64,000 nt of DNA from Lantana camara (GCA_037501455.1 CM074865.1:11788501-11852500); one strand, 5' to 3'. Counted from the stretch's first letter, positions 21,126 through 34,140 are shown. Numbers and translations: made by a program. Notes: generated from the sequence alone by a model not told the origin.

Positions 21126-21968
21126 CTAATCCATACTATATATGCACCTAGTAACCTTAATTTCCGAAAGAATTTGATCAAATTTTTTCCTTTTTAGTCT
21201 TACTACTTTGAATTCGATCATAACAAATTAGTATTGTTTTCTGTTCCTTAACCCATGTAATGGACATATACATGCTATTTTATTATTTTGTGTCATATCG
21301 TATTAGACTCCAATCACAAAATAATTTTAATACAAATCAAGGTTGTCATGTTTTTATCTTGATGTGTTTGTAGGTTTAATATTGGGTGGATATTATCCAA
21401 CCCATAATTAAAATCAAATATTATTTAATATTCTAAAATTCAAGCTCAATTCAAATCCCCAATAGATTTCTTCCCAACATAAGCCAATTTGAATAGATTG
21501 AATATCCAAACTCACTCAAATATTCCAAATCCCCATTGGATGATTGCCTAGCAATATTTATTTCATGTTTTATGTATTGTATTTATTTATGTTTAAAAAT
21601 TAATAATTACAAAATTCAACTAAAAATATATTTTTTAAACTAAAAATAAAAAATTAATATTATTTTAAAAAATGAAGTAGTTTTTGACCCATTTAACTCG
21701 TTTTTTATATCTATTTTGGATCTATATATTTCATTTATTTTTCAACCTATTCGATCCGTTTTGGACAAACTTGATCCAATCTGGACCCATTTTATTGTTT
21801 TTCAACCTATTTTAGATCCGTTTGACCCATCTTGGAAGTTGGAACAGTTTCACCCGTTATTTACTTATTCAAACTATTTTAGATCCGTTTTGTCCATTTT
21901 AAACACAATGTTTGCATACTCATGTTCACGTTTATATATTGTAGCATAACATACGCGCTCACACAAAT

Positions 21969-22010
<42 letters not shown>
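21969..22010. repeat. (CA)n(TA)n compound microsatellite
   Basis: A short CA run followed directly by about 32 bp of TA. Confidence 0.9.
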
Positions 22011-22017
<7 letters not shown>

Positions 22018-22654
22018 TGTATATTTATGGTTAATATATCAGTAGCTCACATGCTGGCTGGTATAACAAAGTAATAGTAACAAGATTGCATGGAAAGATT
22101 CATTGCACTTTAGATAAAGAGGTCCAGCATCTATATACATTTATATCACAAGGCTGGTAGCATCTTCGTTGCAGTTGCAAAACCCAAACTAGAAGAGTTT
22201 CACTCAATTAAGGTAATTAAATATCGGTACATGACTGCATTTATTAAAATCGTTTATTTATTATAGAAACTTAGGTGAAAATTCAAGACCATCAAAGTTT
22301 GACTTAGATTTGGAATTTTAATGGAGTGGCTGAAAGTTTTAATGATTCTTTTTTTTTCATGGTAGACTGCCATCACGAATATTTACGCTTTGAACTAATT
22401 TTCTGATGACCATATGAATATTGAGTTTAATTAAATAATATTCTTGCTATAGAAATATTTCAAATATATTCATTATCATTTCTCAATCGACTTTAAAAAG
22501 AGAATATATATATATATATATATATAAGATCATCGTTCCGAGATGGAGAGAGCGTATAAAAGCCGTTGGATGCTGCTGCGAACTTACTGAAGTTCCCACA
22601 TGGTTTTTCCCCTGGAGTTGTTTCACCCCTTCTTCTTATTTCTGTTTCTTCATT

Positions 22655-22690
<36 letters not shown>

Positions 22691-23629
22691 CGTTCAATGT
22701 TCCTAGATTTGGATGAGTGGAATAAATGGCTTTTAGTGAAGCATCATCGATCCTTCACACACAGACATTACCATCTTTCCTTTCTCAATCACCAAATATA
22801 TTCAATTCATCATATACTTTACTACATACATATCTCAACACAAATTCCAAAATATCTACAGTTTTTTATTTAAATAATAATAATAATAGTAATAATTCTC
22901 TTTTTATAATTTATTATTTGTAGTACATGTTTGTTAGGATTTTATTAGGCGATTTTTTTTGCCTTCAACTTTATCCCTTTTTCTAATTTATCATCCCAAT
23001 AAATTTTCGTTACATATCGTCGTCCAATGTTTACATTTGTAGCATACCGTAATCTAAATTTTTTTTTAATGATTTTGGTGAAAATACAATTGATGTGTAT
23101 TTTTTCTTTTTCTTTTTTGGTGGGACGTGTATGTCTTATAAACATGTCACGTGTCATATTTTTTAACTAAAATTACTAAAAAACAGTTTAAATGATGGTA
23201 TATCATAAATATAAATATTAAATGGCGATATGCATGACAAAAAATCTTTTTCTTTTTTAATTATTGGATCTTACAGAAGGAGGGGAAGGATATATATTTG
23301 AAATATAATATTAGATAGGGTGTACACATGATAATTGATTAATCATACTTAGTATATGGTAATCAATTATATTAAACAAATAATACCGGCCCAATATATT
23401 ATATCTTCGTTCTTCTGGATTTTAGTATCAACTCTATCCAAAGACTCGCTTTGGCTCAATTTGTAGTAAAGGATGCTATTCACATGCTATGCACGTGAAT
23501 GGTATAAATTCTGCAGTTAAAATATTTAAATTCTTGGGATCATTTTTAAATAGAAATGTTAAGATAGCGGTTGACTTATGTTCCCATAAATGAAAATGAA
23601 TCATAGGAATCATTATATATACATGAAAG

Positions 23630-23778
23630 CTATGATGCATGGATACGGACACGACACGACACGGATACGGTGATACGAATTTTTTCTTATATTTCCCACT
23701 TGAGGAGTATCGGACACGGTATCGAACACTGATACGACACGACAAAATGATATTTTAAGAAGTGTCTGTGCATCATAG
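23630..23778. mobile_element. hAT MITE of the GACACGG family, copy 1
   Basis: Ends ctatgatgca...tgcatcatag, flanked by a perfect 8 bp duplication catgaaag (23622-23629 and 23779-23786). The interior has multiple gacacg units. Related copies lie at 37351, 41610, 44911, 56809, 57625 and 63437. Confidence 0.85.
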
Positions 23779-24360
23779 CATGAAAGATATAATTTATCTC
23801 TTACAAAGTTGTAATGCGGTAATTCTTGTCTCAGTTTGGTTCGATAATGATATAAATTTATTTCGCAAAAAAAAAAAAAAAAATGATAAAAATTTATTAT
23901 ATAATTTATTTCGATCTTTTTTCATATATATATTTTTTCAATTTAGTCCTACATTTGACGTAGGTTTTAAATACTACCATAATTTTTCGGTCGACATGAA
24001 TTTTTAAATTTTATCATCAAGTGCAAATTTAAGGGCTGGGTGGCAAATCAAGAAATATGAAGGATTAAATTGAAAATACAACTTCTATGATTGATAGTAC
24101 TGATTAATAAATACAAAAAATTAAGAAAAATCCTCCACATATACATAATATAATATGCTGACGTGGAGTGACACATAGGATTAGTTCACATGGCAATGGA
24201 GGGTTATGATGAATGTAGAAATATAGAACAGCACCGCACACCGTGTCAGGGGTTCACGTGGATATCTCGTGCGTGTTGGCCTCCTAACACAATTGTATGC
24301 CTTTTGTTTTTCTTTAATTATATTTATTTATTTTTGATCGGTACATACGTTTATATTTTA

Positions 24361-24388
24361 CTAGTTATGTGAACGTGCGTTGCACGTT
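24361..24388 (-). mobile_element. Helitron 3' terminus 1 (hairpin plus CTAG)
   Basis: The minus strand reads AACGTGC-AAC-GCACGTT, a 7 bp stem with a 3 nt loop, then seven bases and CTAG, followed by T. A hairpin close to a terminal CTRR with insertion before T is the defining Helitron 3' end. The element body extends to higher coordinates. Confidence 0.75.
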
Positions 24389-24937
24389 TTTCATTTAAAT
24401 TATTTAAATTAATTTAGCAATTATATTTATTGAATAAATTAGGATATTTAAAAAGTAATACATGCGAAAATATTTATATGAGATCTCTCTTTCAAATCAT
24501 GTACAATAAGTAGAATTTCGAAGTAGAGAAATATCTAAACAAATAAACAGTAAAAGTATTTGAAACTATGTTGTATCATAAAACAAAGTATTTCACCAAA
24601 AAAAAAAAAAACAAAGTATTTAAAGAGTATAATATCAAATTTCCCAAATAGTTCTAACTTTTAATCGTAAGTAATAGTTCATAACTTTCAAATATATTTA
24701 ATAAGTAAAAAGATATATATAAAAGAATAAAGACAAAAATATAAAAGATCATATAAAATACCATATTAATTATATATAGTTTATTCATGGTATTATTTAT
24801 TTGTTTAATATAATTGGTGTTTTACTTTTAGTGTTTTTATGAAGTTTTTTGCAACTAAATTTTTGCAAATGAAACTGAAATTGAGAAGAAAACCTTTCAT
24901 GCACGATGGAATTAAAAATCTAATTTCTTTAGAATTA
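24389..24937 (-). mobile_element. Helitron body adjoining 3' terminus 1
   Basis: AT-rich sequence that resembles the 3' region of the second Helitron end (27570-27771 and 29504-29700), for example gaaactatgttgtatcataaaa. It ends in a 73 bp segment (24865-24937) found again at 35421-35493 with one mismatch. No Rep/helicase coding sequence is visible. Confidence 0.5.
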
Positions 24938-27495
24938 TATCATTTAGTTTATTTCGATAAGTGTAGTTATTATATTTACTGAGTAAATTAATATATTAAA
25001 AGTACCTAATTTAATTAAATTAATATAATAAAATTTTTAACGAATCAATTTGATTTTGTAAAACTACACATACAAAATATTTTCTTAGAAAAACATTCAA
25101 CTAATAAGAAACAATCAAAATATATATATTTGAAACTATGTTACTGTATAAAAATAAAATATTTAAAATAGATAATATAAATGAAAAGACATTTATAAAA
25201 AATATAAATTTAAAAATTTAAAAGTTCATATAAAATACTATGTTAATTATATGTATTTTATTCTTTCTATTATTTGGTTTTGATTAATATAATTCATGAC
25301 TTATCTTTAATTTTTATATAAAGTTTTGAAATGTTTCTTTGTTATAACTGCAAATGTAAAGGTTATTGTATTTTCTATAGGAGTCATCCTCTTCAGATTT
25401 GTATCTTAATGTGTTGGATTCTTTACAACCCAACAGAGGAATAGTAACCTCAAACTAAGACTTATTTGTTGGTGGACCATCCTACACCCAGTAACCATCT
25501 TGAATCTTGTGGTCTATTCTCACTGATTTATCCACCATGATGTTTCTTTCTCTCAGGATGTGCTCAATCTGAGCTTCCTAGGGGCCTGAGGAGTAAATTT
25601 TGGCAATCAAATATTAAGTTTTTTTATGGGTTACTTTTTGTAATCCTTCTTTGTTATGCATTTCACCAACGTCTCCGAATCAATCTCCATATTAATCTTC
25701 AGAATGCGCCTCTCGATCCCAAGCTAGCTTTAATCCCTCATGTAAGCCTAATAACTCCGTCATTTTTGTTGGAACTCTACCAATATTTATAGAGTATCTT
25801 AGCAGCCATCTTCCATTGTCATCTTGAATGACGCTCCTAGTCGAAGCATTGCTGGTGTGGCTATAAAAGCTTCCATCTAAATCTTGTTTCACCCATCCCT
25901 TCTCGAATTTTTTCTTTTGCCTATGTTTTTTGCCCTCACCAATTAGTACCAAGGACTCAGGTAACTCATTTATGTGGTGAAGAGTGACGTTTCTAGACCT
26001 CATAATATTCTAATAGATTCATCAGTTTCGTGTTTTTCAAAGATTGCAGAGTGTTGAGATCAAGGCAATCTACCCAAGACATTATGGTAACATGTTGCTC
26101 TAAACTTTGTTGTTAAAATCTCTCTTCGAGCCATTCTGAACCTTACAAGCCAAAAAGATTTCGACCAGTCTACATATCAACAATCTTGTTCCACACCCGA
26201 AGTGTGAACGGACAGCTTCTCAGCACGTGATCCACATCTTTACATCTTGTACAACAACTTGTACTTATATCGTTTTCCCCAAATTTTCAGTCATACTTCA
26301 ATGCATTCATGAGTTTTTGACTAAAATTTTGGGCCATTAGTAGACTATAGGCCATTTTATAGGAGAAATTATCGTTAGTTTCACCACACTTTATATTATT
26401 TATATTTAATTTTTGTCCCATTTTGTTTTCAATTTAGCTATGTTCCATTTTTTATCTATTCCAATGAGATCATATGTCATAAGAACTTTATTCTCCTCAT
26501 AAATGTTATCTTTCAATACATCGGTTAGTCTGCCTTGTGGTAACCATCTATCATTCTATAAAGGCACCCCGTCATTGTTTTCAATTCTTCAATATTTGTA
26601 AAACGGTTCTGCCAACCAAATACTTCTAACAATTCTCTTTCACACTCGAGGAGCCAAAAGTTGAGGCTTACTTTCAAGAATATCTCTTCTCCCTTTTTTA
26701 AATATCTTTTCTTATGTATCTAGCTCCGCTGTGTTGTCTTCTTGTTGAGCATTCCCCATCCTATTTTAGTAAACATCGCTATACTATTTTTTTTTTTTTT
26801 TCTGCTTTTAAAACTCCCAATCCCCATTCTCACTTCTATCTAGTCAACTTCTTTCACCCTATAAGATGGGTTCATTTCTTTGTTATATTAGTCACCAAAA
26901 AAAACTTACGATTGAGTCGATCAAGTTTATCGCACACGTGATTGGGGAGCCTATTCGTAGGCATATGGTAGATGGGATTCGAGCTCATGATAAACCGAAT
27001 AAATGTAATTGTCAAACAATATTTAGCATTTTGGCTTTCTATCCTGAATGAGTTTTTTTACCCTCTCAATCACCATCGAGAAAAGCTTACTATAGTTTCG
27101 ACCAAAGTTCGTCTGCACCCCCTAGGTCCCTAAGTTGTTTGTACTTTCCATACCCAAAATTTCACTAACATGTTGTTCTATATTATTTGACACAAGGTGC
27201 GAATAATACGTGTGATTTGCTCAAGTTCAATTTGAGGTCTGGTACCTTGCAAACGCCTAAACCTCACTTTAAATGCACATCGTTCCATCCACAATAACTT
27301 TAGCTCAAAATATTATGTCGTCTTTAAAAGACAAGTGTGAGATCTAAGGGTCTCCTAGACATCCTCCATTATTTGGTCGAAACAACTATCTCAATCATAT
27401 ATATAAATCTTTTCATACAAAGCACAAAAAAATAAAGCGAGAGTGGATCCCCTGGTCTATTGTCACATGTTATCTGTATAGCCTCTGTATAGGTA
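24938..27495 (-). mobile_element. Degenerate LINE plus Helitron 3' sequence, duplicate copy A
   Basis: This block is repeated in the same orientation from 27570 onward (copy B, with a MULE inserted). In the minus direction it carries, from the high end, reverse transcriptase remnants (RPGDPLSLYFFVLC near 27440 and an FKDD box near 27310). An RNase H-like domain follows (WVKQDLDGSF, then LGLHEGLKLAWDREAHS, 25692-26003), then non-coding sequence shared with the Helitron 3' regions. The RT is broken by frameshifts and stops and is truncated at about 27495. The empty site for the MULE is at 25085-25093. Confidence 0.7.
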
Positions 27496-27541
27496 CTTAT
27501 TGATGCACGTTAAAAGTTTATATTTTTTATATGTTGGATGT

Positions 27542-27569
27542 CTAGCAAAATCAACATGCGTTGCATGTT
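27542..27569 (-). mobile_element. Helitron 3' terminus 2
   Basis: The minus strand reads AACATGC-AAC-GCATGTT, seven bases, then CTAG, with compensating changes in the stem relative to terminus 1. It is followed by A instead of T, so the junction may have been altered. Confidence 0.65.
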
Positions 27570-27771
27570 TATCATTCAGTTTATTTCGATAAGTTTAATT
27601 ATTATGTTTATTGAGTAAATTAATTTATTAAAAGTATCTAATTTAATTAAATAAATATAATAAAATTTTTAATGAATCAATTTGATTTTGTAAAACTACA
27701 CATACAAAACATTTTATTTGAAATTTCCCTTTCAAACCATATCTAATAAGTAAAAATTTTAATTAGAAAAA

Positions 27772-29503
27772 GGGAAAATTACAAAAATGGTATACCAACT
27801 CGGGTCATTTTGCAATTTTGGTACAAAACGTTTTCCGGCGACATCAAAACCCCACAACTCCAAAAATTTTGCAAAACCATGCAAAATTTCGCCGGAGCTG
27901 GAAAAACCGGCCGGAAATCTGACATGTCATCCTACGTGGCCAATATGTTGAGTATGTGGCGAAACCACTATGCACACATCATAAACCACTATACATATTC
28001 CTTGGGAAAATTACAAAAATGGTATACCAACTTGGGCCATTTTGCAATTTTGGTACAAAAATGTAATTCGCCCTAATAAATATACATAACTGCTGGTAAT
28101 ATTGAAAAGCTTGGAACTTTCTTGGAAGGTATAATTTTTTTAGATTTATTAAAATTTTTAGTGATATATATGGGATGTAATTTGATCAACAGACTCTCAG
28201 CAGTGATATATATGGGATGCTCATTCTCAGCAGACTCTCATCTCATCAACGCTAAAGCTTCAGCCAAAAAGCTAAAAGCATTGCTAGAAAAGGGCTTGTG
28301 GGCCGAAACCAATCTCCTTGAGATCGTCCCTGCAATCACAGTCGCCTCGTTGCTGATCGAGGTCATTTCCTGCACAGTCAAGATCACGGAGTCTGTCCAC
28401 GAACTCGCCTCGCTGTCCCGATTCAAGGTCCCCGACCTGAAGATGATTAGACAGATAAGTTTGGAGAAGATTATGAGGAGCCCTAGCATTGAAGGATCCC
28501 ATAATGTTAATATTGTGGTTGAATGAATATATATTATGATTATATTATAGCTTATAATACTATAGAGGCATAAGAGATGGATGGTTTAGGAATCATCAAA
28601 TTTTATTTTACAGACAAATGTTGCTGCTCTCGGCCTGTCTGGGTACATGCACGTTGTATCTTCTTAATTTTTTCGTTATGTATACTGTCTACGGGGTCAT
28701 TGATGTACGTATACATATAATTAAGTATACGATTATATTGAGTATTTATTAATATCATTTCTGGTATATGTAATATATTACACATATGTATTACATGCAT
28801 GAGATTAATACATAGTGAAGAGGCTTAAATTTCTTTTTTTTATTTTTTAGATTATAACTTTATAAAGTAATATATATTTCATATTATACATTTCTATATA
28901 TATCTATGCATGGCTTCGACATAAACAAGTGTACAAATACACTACAACAAATTATCAAATTTGCAATCATTTTTTTAGCTACAATTTTATTTTTATTGCA
29001 AATAGTTATGTTTTGGTGGTGACACCTCTTCTCGAGATTCTTGTGTCTATTACTCTATTATATATGTTATATTTAATTAAAATAGTTAAAACATCTCTAA
29101 AATGTTTATTTTACTACTGTAAATTATAGCATATAAACTATAAATTATAATTATAGTTAATGTACAATATATTTTTATTATAATATTATATATATTTATT
29201 AGGGCGAATTACATTTTTGTACCAAAATTGCAAAATGACCAAAGTTGGTATACCATTTTTGTAATTTTCTCAAGGAATATGTATAGTGGTTTATGATGTG
29301 TGCATAGTGGTTTCACCACATACTCAACATATTGGCCACGTAGGATGACATGTCAGATTTCTGGCCGGTTTTTCTAGCTCCGGCGAAATTTTGCATGGTT
29401 TTGCAAAATTTTTGGAGTTGTGGGGTTTTGATGTAACCGAAAAACATTTTGTACTAAAATTGCAAAATGGCCCGAGTTGGTATACCATTTTTGTAATTTT
29501 CCC
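27772..29503 (+). mobile_element. Pack-MULE-like element with ~313 bp inverted repeats and a captured gene piece
   Basis: The 9 bp ttagaaaaa flanks the element perfectly (27763-27771 and 29504-29512), the duplication size of Mutator-like elements. Ends are GGGAAAATTAC...GTAATTTTCCC. The left arm, 27772 to about 28084, is matched by its near-identical reverse complement at about 29191-29503. Within each arm a shorter motif (aattacaaaaatggtatacc) occurs twice. The 1.1 kb between the arms contains the ALMT-like fragment at 28240-28526. No transposase is present, so mobility would depend on an enzyme from elsewhere. The same 9 bp is uninterrupted at 25085-25093 in the sister duplicate. Confidence 0.85.
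28122..28526 (+). pseudogene. ALMT malate-channel C-terminal fragment captured in the MULE
   Basis: An open frame of 134 codons. From about residue 40 it reads SAKKLKALLEKGLW, then LLEIVPAITVASLLIEV and KITESVHELASLSRFKVP. In plant aluminium-activated malate transporters (ALMT) the cytosolic C-terminal region carries the same run, with ATVASLLI followed by ESVHELA. The membrane-spanning N-terminal half is absent, so this is a gene piece and not a channel. The first 40 residues come from element sequence containing a duplicated gatatatatgggatg motif. The local GC content is much higher than the flanks, consistent with capture of an exon. Family recognition is from memory and should be tested. 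Confidence 0.65.
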
Positions 29504-32500
29504 TTAGAAAAATATTCGATTCATAAAGAAACAATCAAAATATATATTTGAAATTATGTTACTGTATAAAAATAAAATATTTAAAATGGATAATGTATAT
29601 GAAAAGACATATATAAAATTTAAATTAAAAAATTTAAAAGATCATACAAAATACTATGTTAATTATATGTACTTTATTCTTTCTATAATTTGGTTTTCAT
29701 TAATATAATTTGTGATTTATCTTTGGTTTTTAAATAAAGTTTTGAAATGTTTCTTTGCTATAACTCAATATGTAAAGGTTATTGCATTTTCTATAAGAAT
29801 CACCCTCTTCACATTTGTATGTTAATGTATTGGATTTTTTGTAAACCAACAGAGGAATAGTAGCCTCAAGTTAAGATTTATTGAAGTCCGTTGGTAGACC
29901 ATCCTAGACTCAGTAACCATTTCGAACCTTGTGGTCTATCCTCACTAATTTATCCACCATAATGTTTCTTTCTATCGGAATATGCTCAATCTGAGCTTCA
30001 TAGAGCTTGAGGAGTAAATTTCGGCAATCAAATATTAAATTTTTCATGGGGTGCTCTTTATAATCCTTCTTTATTATACATTTCACCACCGTCTCCGAAT
30101 CAATCTCCATATTAATCTTCATAATGCGTCTCTCCCAAGCTAGCTTTAATCCTTCACGTAAGCCTAATAACTTCATCACTTTTGTTGAAACTCTACCAAA
30201 ATTTATAGAATATCTTATCACCCATCTTCCACTGTCATCTTGAATGATGCTCCTAGTCGAAGCATTGCTGATGTGGCTATAAAACTTTCATCTAAATCTT
30301 GTTTCACCCATCCCTTCTCGCGTTTATTCCAAGGTAACTCAACGCATGTTTTCTTTTGCCTATGTTTTTTGTCCTCACTAATTAGTACCAAGGACTCAGA
30401 TAACTCTTTTATGTGGTGAATAATGACATTGCTAGACTTCATAATATTCTAGTAGCTTCATCACTTTCGTATTTTTCAAAGATTGTCGAGCGTTGAGATC
30501 AAGACAATCTACCCAGGACCTTCTGGTAACATGTTGCTCTGAACTTTGTTGTTAAAAGGTCTCTTCGAGCCATTTCGAACCTTACAAGTCACGAAGATTT
30601 CGAACAGTCTACATATCAACAATCTTGTTCCACATCTGAAATGCAAGCGGACAGCTTCTCAACACGTGATCCACATCTTCACGTCTTGTACAACAACATG
30701 TACATATATCGGTTTCCCTAAATTTTCAGTCATACTTCAATGCATTCGTGTGCAAGCAGTCATGCTGGCAAAGTCACAAGAAAATCTTGAACTTTTAAGG
30801 GCAAAATAATTTCTAAATTTGTTTCTAGTATTTTCTCGCATATCTCATTTGATACCATAAAGTAGATTATAGATTATTTTATTGGAGGAATTACCATTAG
30901 TTTCACCATACTTTATATTATTTATATTTAATTTTCGTCTCCTTTTATTTTCAGTTTAGCTATTCTCTATTTTTTATATATTCCATTGAGATCATATGTC
31001 ATAAAAACTTTATTTTCCTCATAAATGTTATCTTTCAATATGTCGGTTAGTTTTCCTTGTGATAACCATCTATCATTCTATAAAGACACCCCATCACCGT
31101 TTCCAATCTTCCAGTATTTGTAAAATGGTTTACCGAACCAAATACTTCTAACAATCCTCTTTCATGCTCGAGAAGCCAAAAGTTGAGGCTTACTTTCAAG
31201 AATATCCCTTCCCCCCCTCTTTTAAATATCTTTTCTTATATATCTAACTCGGCAGCGTTGTCTTCTTGTTGAGCATTCCCCATCCTATTTTAGCGAACAT
31301 CGCTATTTTTTTGTTGGCTTCTCTAATACCCATTTCTCATTCTCACTTCTTTTTAGTCACCTTGTTTCACCCTATAATATGAGTTCATTTCTTTATTATG
31401 TTAGTCACCTAAAGAAACTTGCGATTGAGTCGACTAAGTTTATCGCACGCGTGATTGGTGAGTCAATTCGTAGACATATGTTAGATGGAATTTGACTCAT
31501 GATACACCGAATAAATATAATTGTCTGACAATGTTTAGCATTTTGGCTTTCTATCCCGAATGAGATTTTTTGCCCTCTCAATCACCTTTGAGAAAAGCTC
31601 ACTATAGTTTCGATTAAAATTCGTCTGCACCCTCTATTTCTCTAAGTTGGTTGTACTTTCCATACCCAAAATTTTACTAATCTGTTGTTCTAAATTATTT
31701 GATACATAAGGTGCGAACAATACGTGTGATCTGATCAATTTCAATTTGAGGTCTGGTACCTTGCAAACGCCTAAACCTCACTTTAAATGCATATCACTTC
31801 ATCCATGTTAACTTTGGCTCAAAATATTAAATCGTCCACAAAAAGCAAATTAAATGTGAGGTCTAAGGGTCCCCCTAACATACCGCAATTGGTCTCCATT
31901 ATTTGGTCGAAATAACTTTCTCAACCATATACATAAATCTTTCCGTACAAAGCACAAAAAAATAAAGCGAGAGTGGATCCCATTGTCTAATGCCACATGT
32001 TATCTGTATAACCTCCGTCAATTCACCATTCCATAGAATCTCCGATTTTATCCCCTCCACTTCGCTCATGATGATATTGATGATTTTTGTTGGGATTCGA
32101 AGAAAGTTAGAGTTTCCCTTAGAAAATTCCACCAAACTTTGTCGTACTTCTTTTCAAGATCCAATTTTAGCACCATGCCCCCTTTTTGTCTTTGGAGTGA
32201 TGTAACGTGTGTAACACTTCTTGAAGTACCAAGATATTGTAATGGGTCAATTTTTTTTATTTTTTTTTATTTTTTTTTTTTAGCATTAACTTTCGAAATA
32301 TGGCAAATAGACATTTAGCAAGCCTACATGGGAATTGATTTTCTCTTCATGCAATCATTTGTGAATTTCACCACCGAGAGTCTCTTGTTATGTCCTAATA
32401 GGTCTTGAAAAAGTATGATTAGAAATCATCTGATCCTAACGTTTTATATGGGTGGATACTCTTCACTACCCTTAGGGTTTCCTCATTTGAGGTCGTTCTT

Positions 32501-32869
32501 GCCAAGTTATATTTCCGCTACCACCCTAAGGTTCGTGACCATTCAATGGTATATCCATCGAATAGTTTGGTATAGTACTCCCAAGTGTGTTGCTTTAGTT
32601 GGTCATTATTCCATTCATCACCTATTTTTAAGCTTTTACACAATTCTTCCTTCTGGTTATGTTTAAGAGATGAAAAAAGCGTGTATTTTTATCCCCAAAT
32701 TGAAGTCGGTTAATTCTCGACTTCTGAAACCAAATAATATCTTCTTGTTTCAATAGTTTGTTAAATTCCGCCATCAATTCTTTCTTCAAATCTATTCAAT
32801 ATTTATCTTGTTTTTCTTATATATAACATTTGAAAATTCTTTTTAAGAAAACTTCATCTTTTTTTTTTA

Positions 32870-33480
32870 GCATATTAAAAAGTGCTAATTGACCATTGTA
32901 TTAGAACAATGATTCCAACTTAAAGTATCTAAATTTTTTAATTATTAAAATATTAAAATAAAATTGTTTGAAAATATCAAAATTTTAAATTTTAAATATA
33001 CTAATGAGATCTCATGTGAAATTTAATTATTATTTTAATTAATTAATTAATTATAATACAAAATTATTATTGGTAATATGTACTAATTAGTTTTTAGGTT
33101 AAGTATAAGTCTCATCCAAACCTCCTAATTTTATACCATAACTTCTTCCATGGTCACTGTATATCTTTCTCTACTACCGGCATGATAGGGTACTATCTAA
33201 TTGTATTTGCTCTAGGTCCTTTCAACAAACTCTCACTTTTCTTTCATAAGTGTTAATCACATATTTAACATCAACTAATGTGACAACGTTACGTTTGATT
33301 ATACTCATAATCTATTAATGAGTAATATTTCTTAAACACGAATATTTGTATGTGCATGTAGAGAAAGGTAATGTGTTTCATTTGATAATAGAAATTTTAT
33401 TTTTTTGAGCTTGTATTCATCACTCTAGTACATTTATATATTTTCTAAATTGAAGGAGTTTTAATTATATTTTATGAAGA
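32870..33480. other. AT-rich stretch, no gene seen
   Basis: Non-coding sequence between the LINE copy and the PPR fragment. No ends of a transposon recognised. Confidence 0.4.
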
Positions 33481-33489
33481 ATCCTATTT

Positions 33490-33774
33490 TTACACTATAA
33501 GCATTACTCATGTCTTATTGATCTTCTGTGCCGTTATGGGAGGATAGAGAAGACTTATGATATTGTTAAACAAATTGGGGCGGACCTCACTGATTCAACT
33601 ATTGGAGCTTTCCTCAATGGCTGCAAAATCCATGAAAGGAGAGATCTTGGCGAAAAGATTTCTAAAATTCTGAGGATGGAGCTGAAAAAGCATGGAGGTT
33701 TTGTGACTCTGTCGATTATATATGCGTGTGAGGGTGAGTGGAGAGGAGTTAAGGATGTTAGGGAAGTGTGGTGA
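33490..33774 (+). pseudogene. PPR protein gene fragment
   Basis: The plus strand reads HYSCLIDLLCRYGRIEKTYD, then AFLNGCKIHERRDLGEKISK and FVTLSIIYACEGEWRGVKD before a TGA at 33772. This is the last PPR repeat and E-type region of a plant pentatricopeptide repeat protein, which normally ends with a variant of NIYA...W..V..VR. A tryptophan codon expected before GAF is missing, and there is no start codon or further repeats. It is a 95-codon relic between transposon remnants, perhaps carried by a Helitron. Confidence 0.75.
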
Positions 33775-33869
33775 GTTAAGCTAATTAAAGTAGCGATCTT
33801 CAAATAAAGAAAGTCTTTCCTGCCCTTCTTTTATCTTTTATTAGGTCTAGTTTTTTTTCAAGAATCTAA

Positions 33870-34140
33870 AAAATTTAGGGATAATTACCCGAGCTTACCC
33901 TAAGGTTTGACCTAATTGCACAAAATTCTCCTAAAGTTTGAGAAATTACAAAACTTTCCACATTAAAATATGTATATTACATCCGAATTGATGAATATTG
34001 TTTTTATAAATATCCTACTTCGCTCTTGAAACTTACTTATCAATAGCATGCATTAGGCCGAATCATACAGTACGTCAAGGGGGCTTTTTGTAATTTCTGA
34101 AACTTCAGGTGAAATTTGTGTGTATAGATCAAACCTCCAC
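33870..34140. mobile_element. Probable inverted-repeat element, degraded
   Basis: Left part (ggataattacccgagcttac and ggtttgacctaattgcac) resembles the ends of the hairpin elements at 34888 and 54045. The right part (gtaatttctgaaacttcagg) is a weaker reverse-complement match. No target duplication found. Confidence 0.4.

Larger units (their letters stand above)
18700..22500. other. AT-rich intergenic stretch without a recognisable host gene
   Basis: Apart from SINEs at 19645-19792 and 20890-21125 and microsatellites (GA run near 20590, TA run 21979-22010), no coding exon with conserved sequence was recognised. The region at 21340-21960 has degenerate, hAT-like sequence (caacccataattaaaatc and repeated gatccgtttt motifs) but no clear ends. 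Confidence 0.5.
27570..32860 (-). mobile_element. Degenerate LINE plus Helitron 3' sequence, duplicate copy B
   Basis: This is the longer duplicate, interrupted by the MULE at 27772-29503. In the minus direction from 32860 it reads a LINE segment between endonuclease and RT (KSRINRLQFGDKNTRFF near 32700) and RT (QITCGIRQ then DPLSLYFFVLC near 31960, FVDD near 31835). The RNase H domain follows (WVKQDLDES, then GLREGLKLAWERR and MEIDSETVVKC, 29910-30400), then the 3' sequence shared with copy A. Many frameshifts and stops show it is dead. The 5' half including the endonuclease is absent. Confidence 0.7.

Noticed and set aside
23860..23890. Poly-A run possibly marking another retroposon tail
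   Set aside because: Upstream sequence shows no recognisable LINE domain and no target duplication could be found.
28938..28952. cactacaacaaat inside the MULE, resembling a CACTA end
   Set aside because: No matching opposite end or 3 bp duplication and it is entirely within the MULE; chance similarity or a captured fragment.
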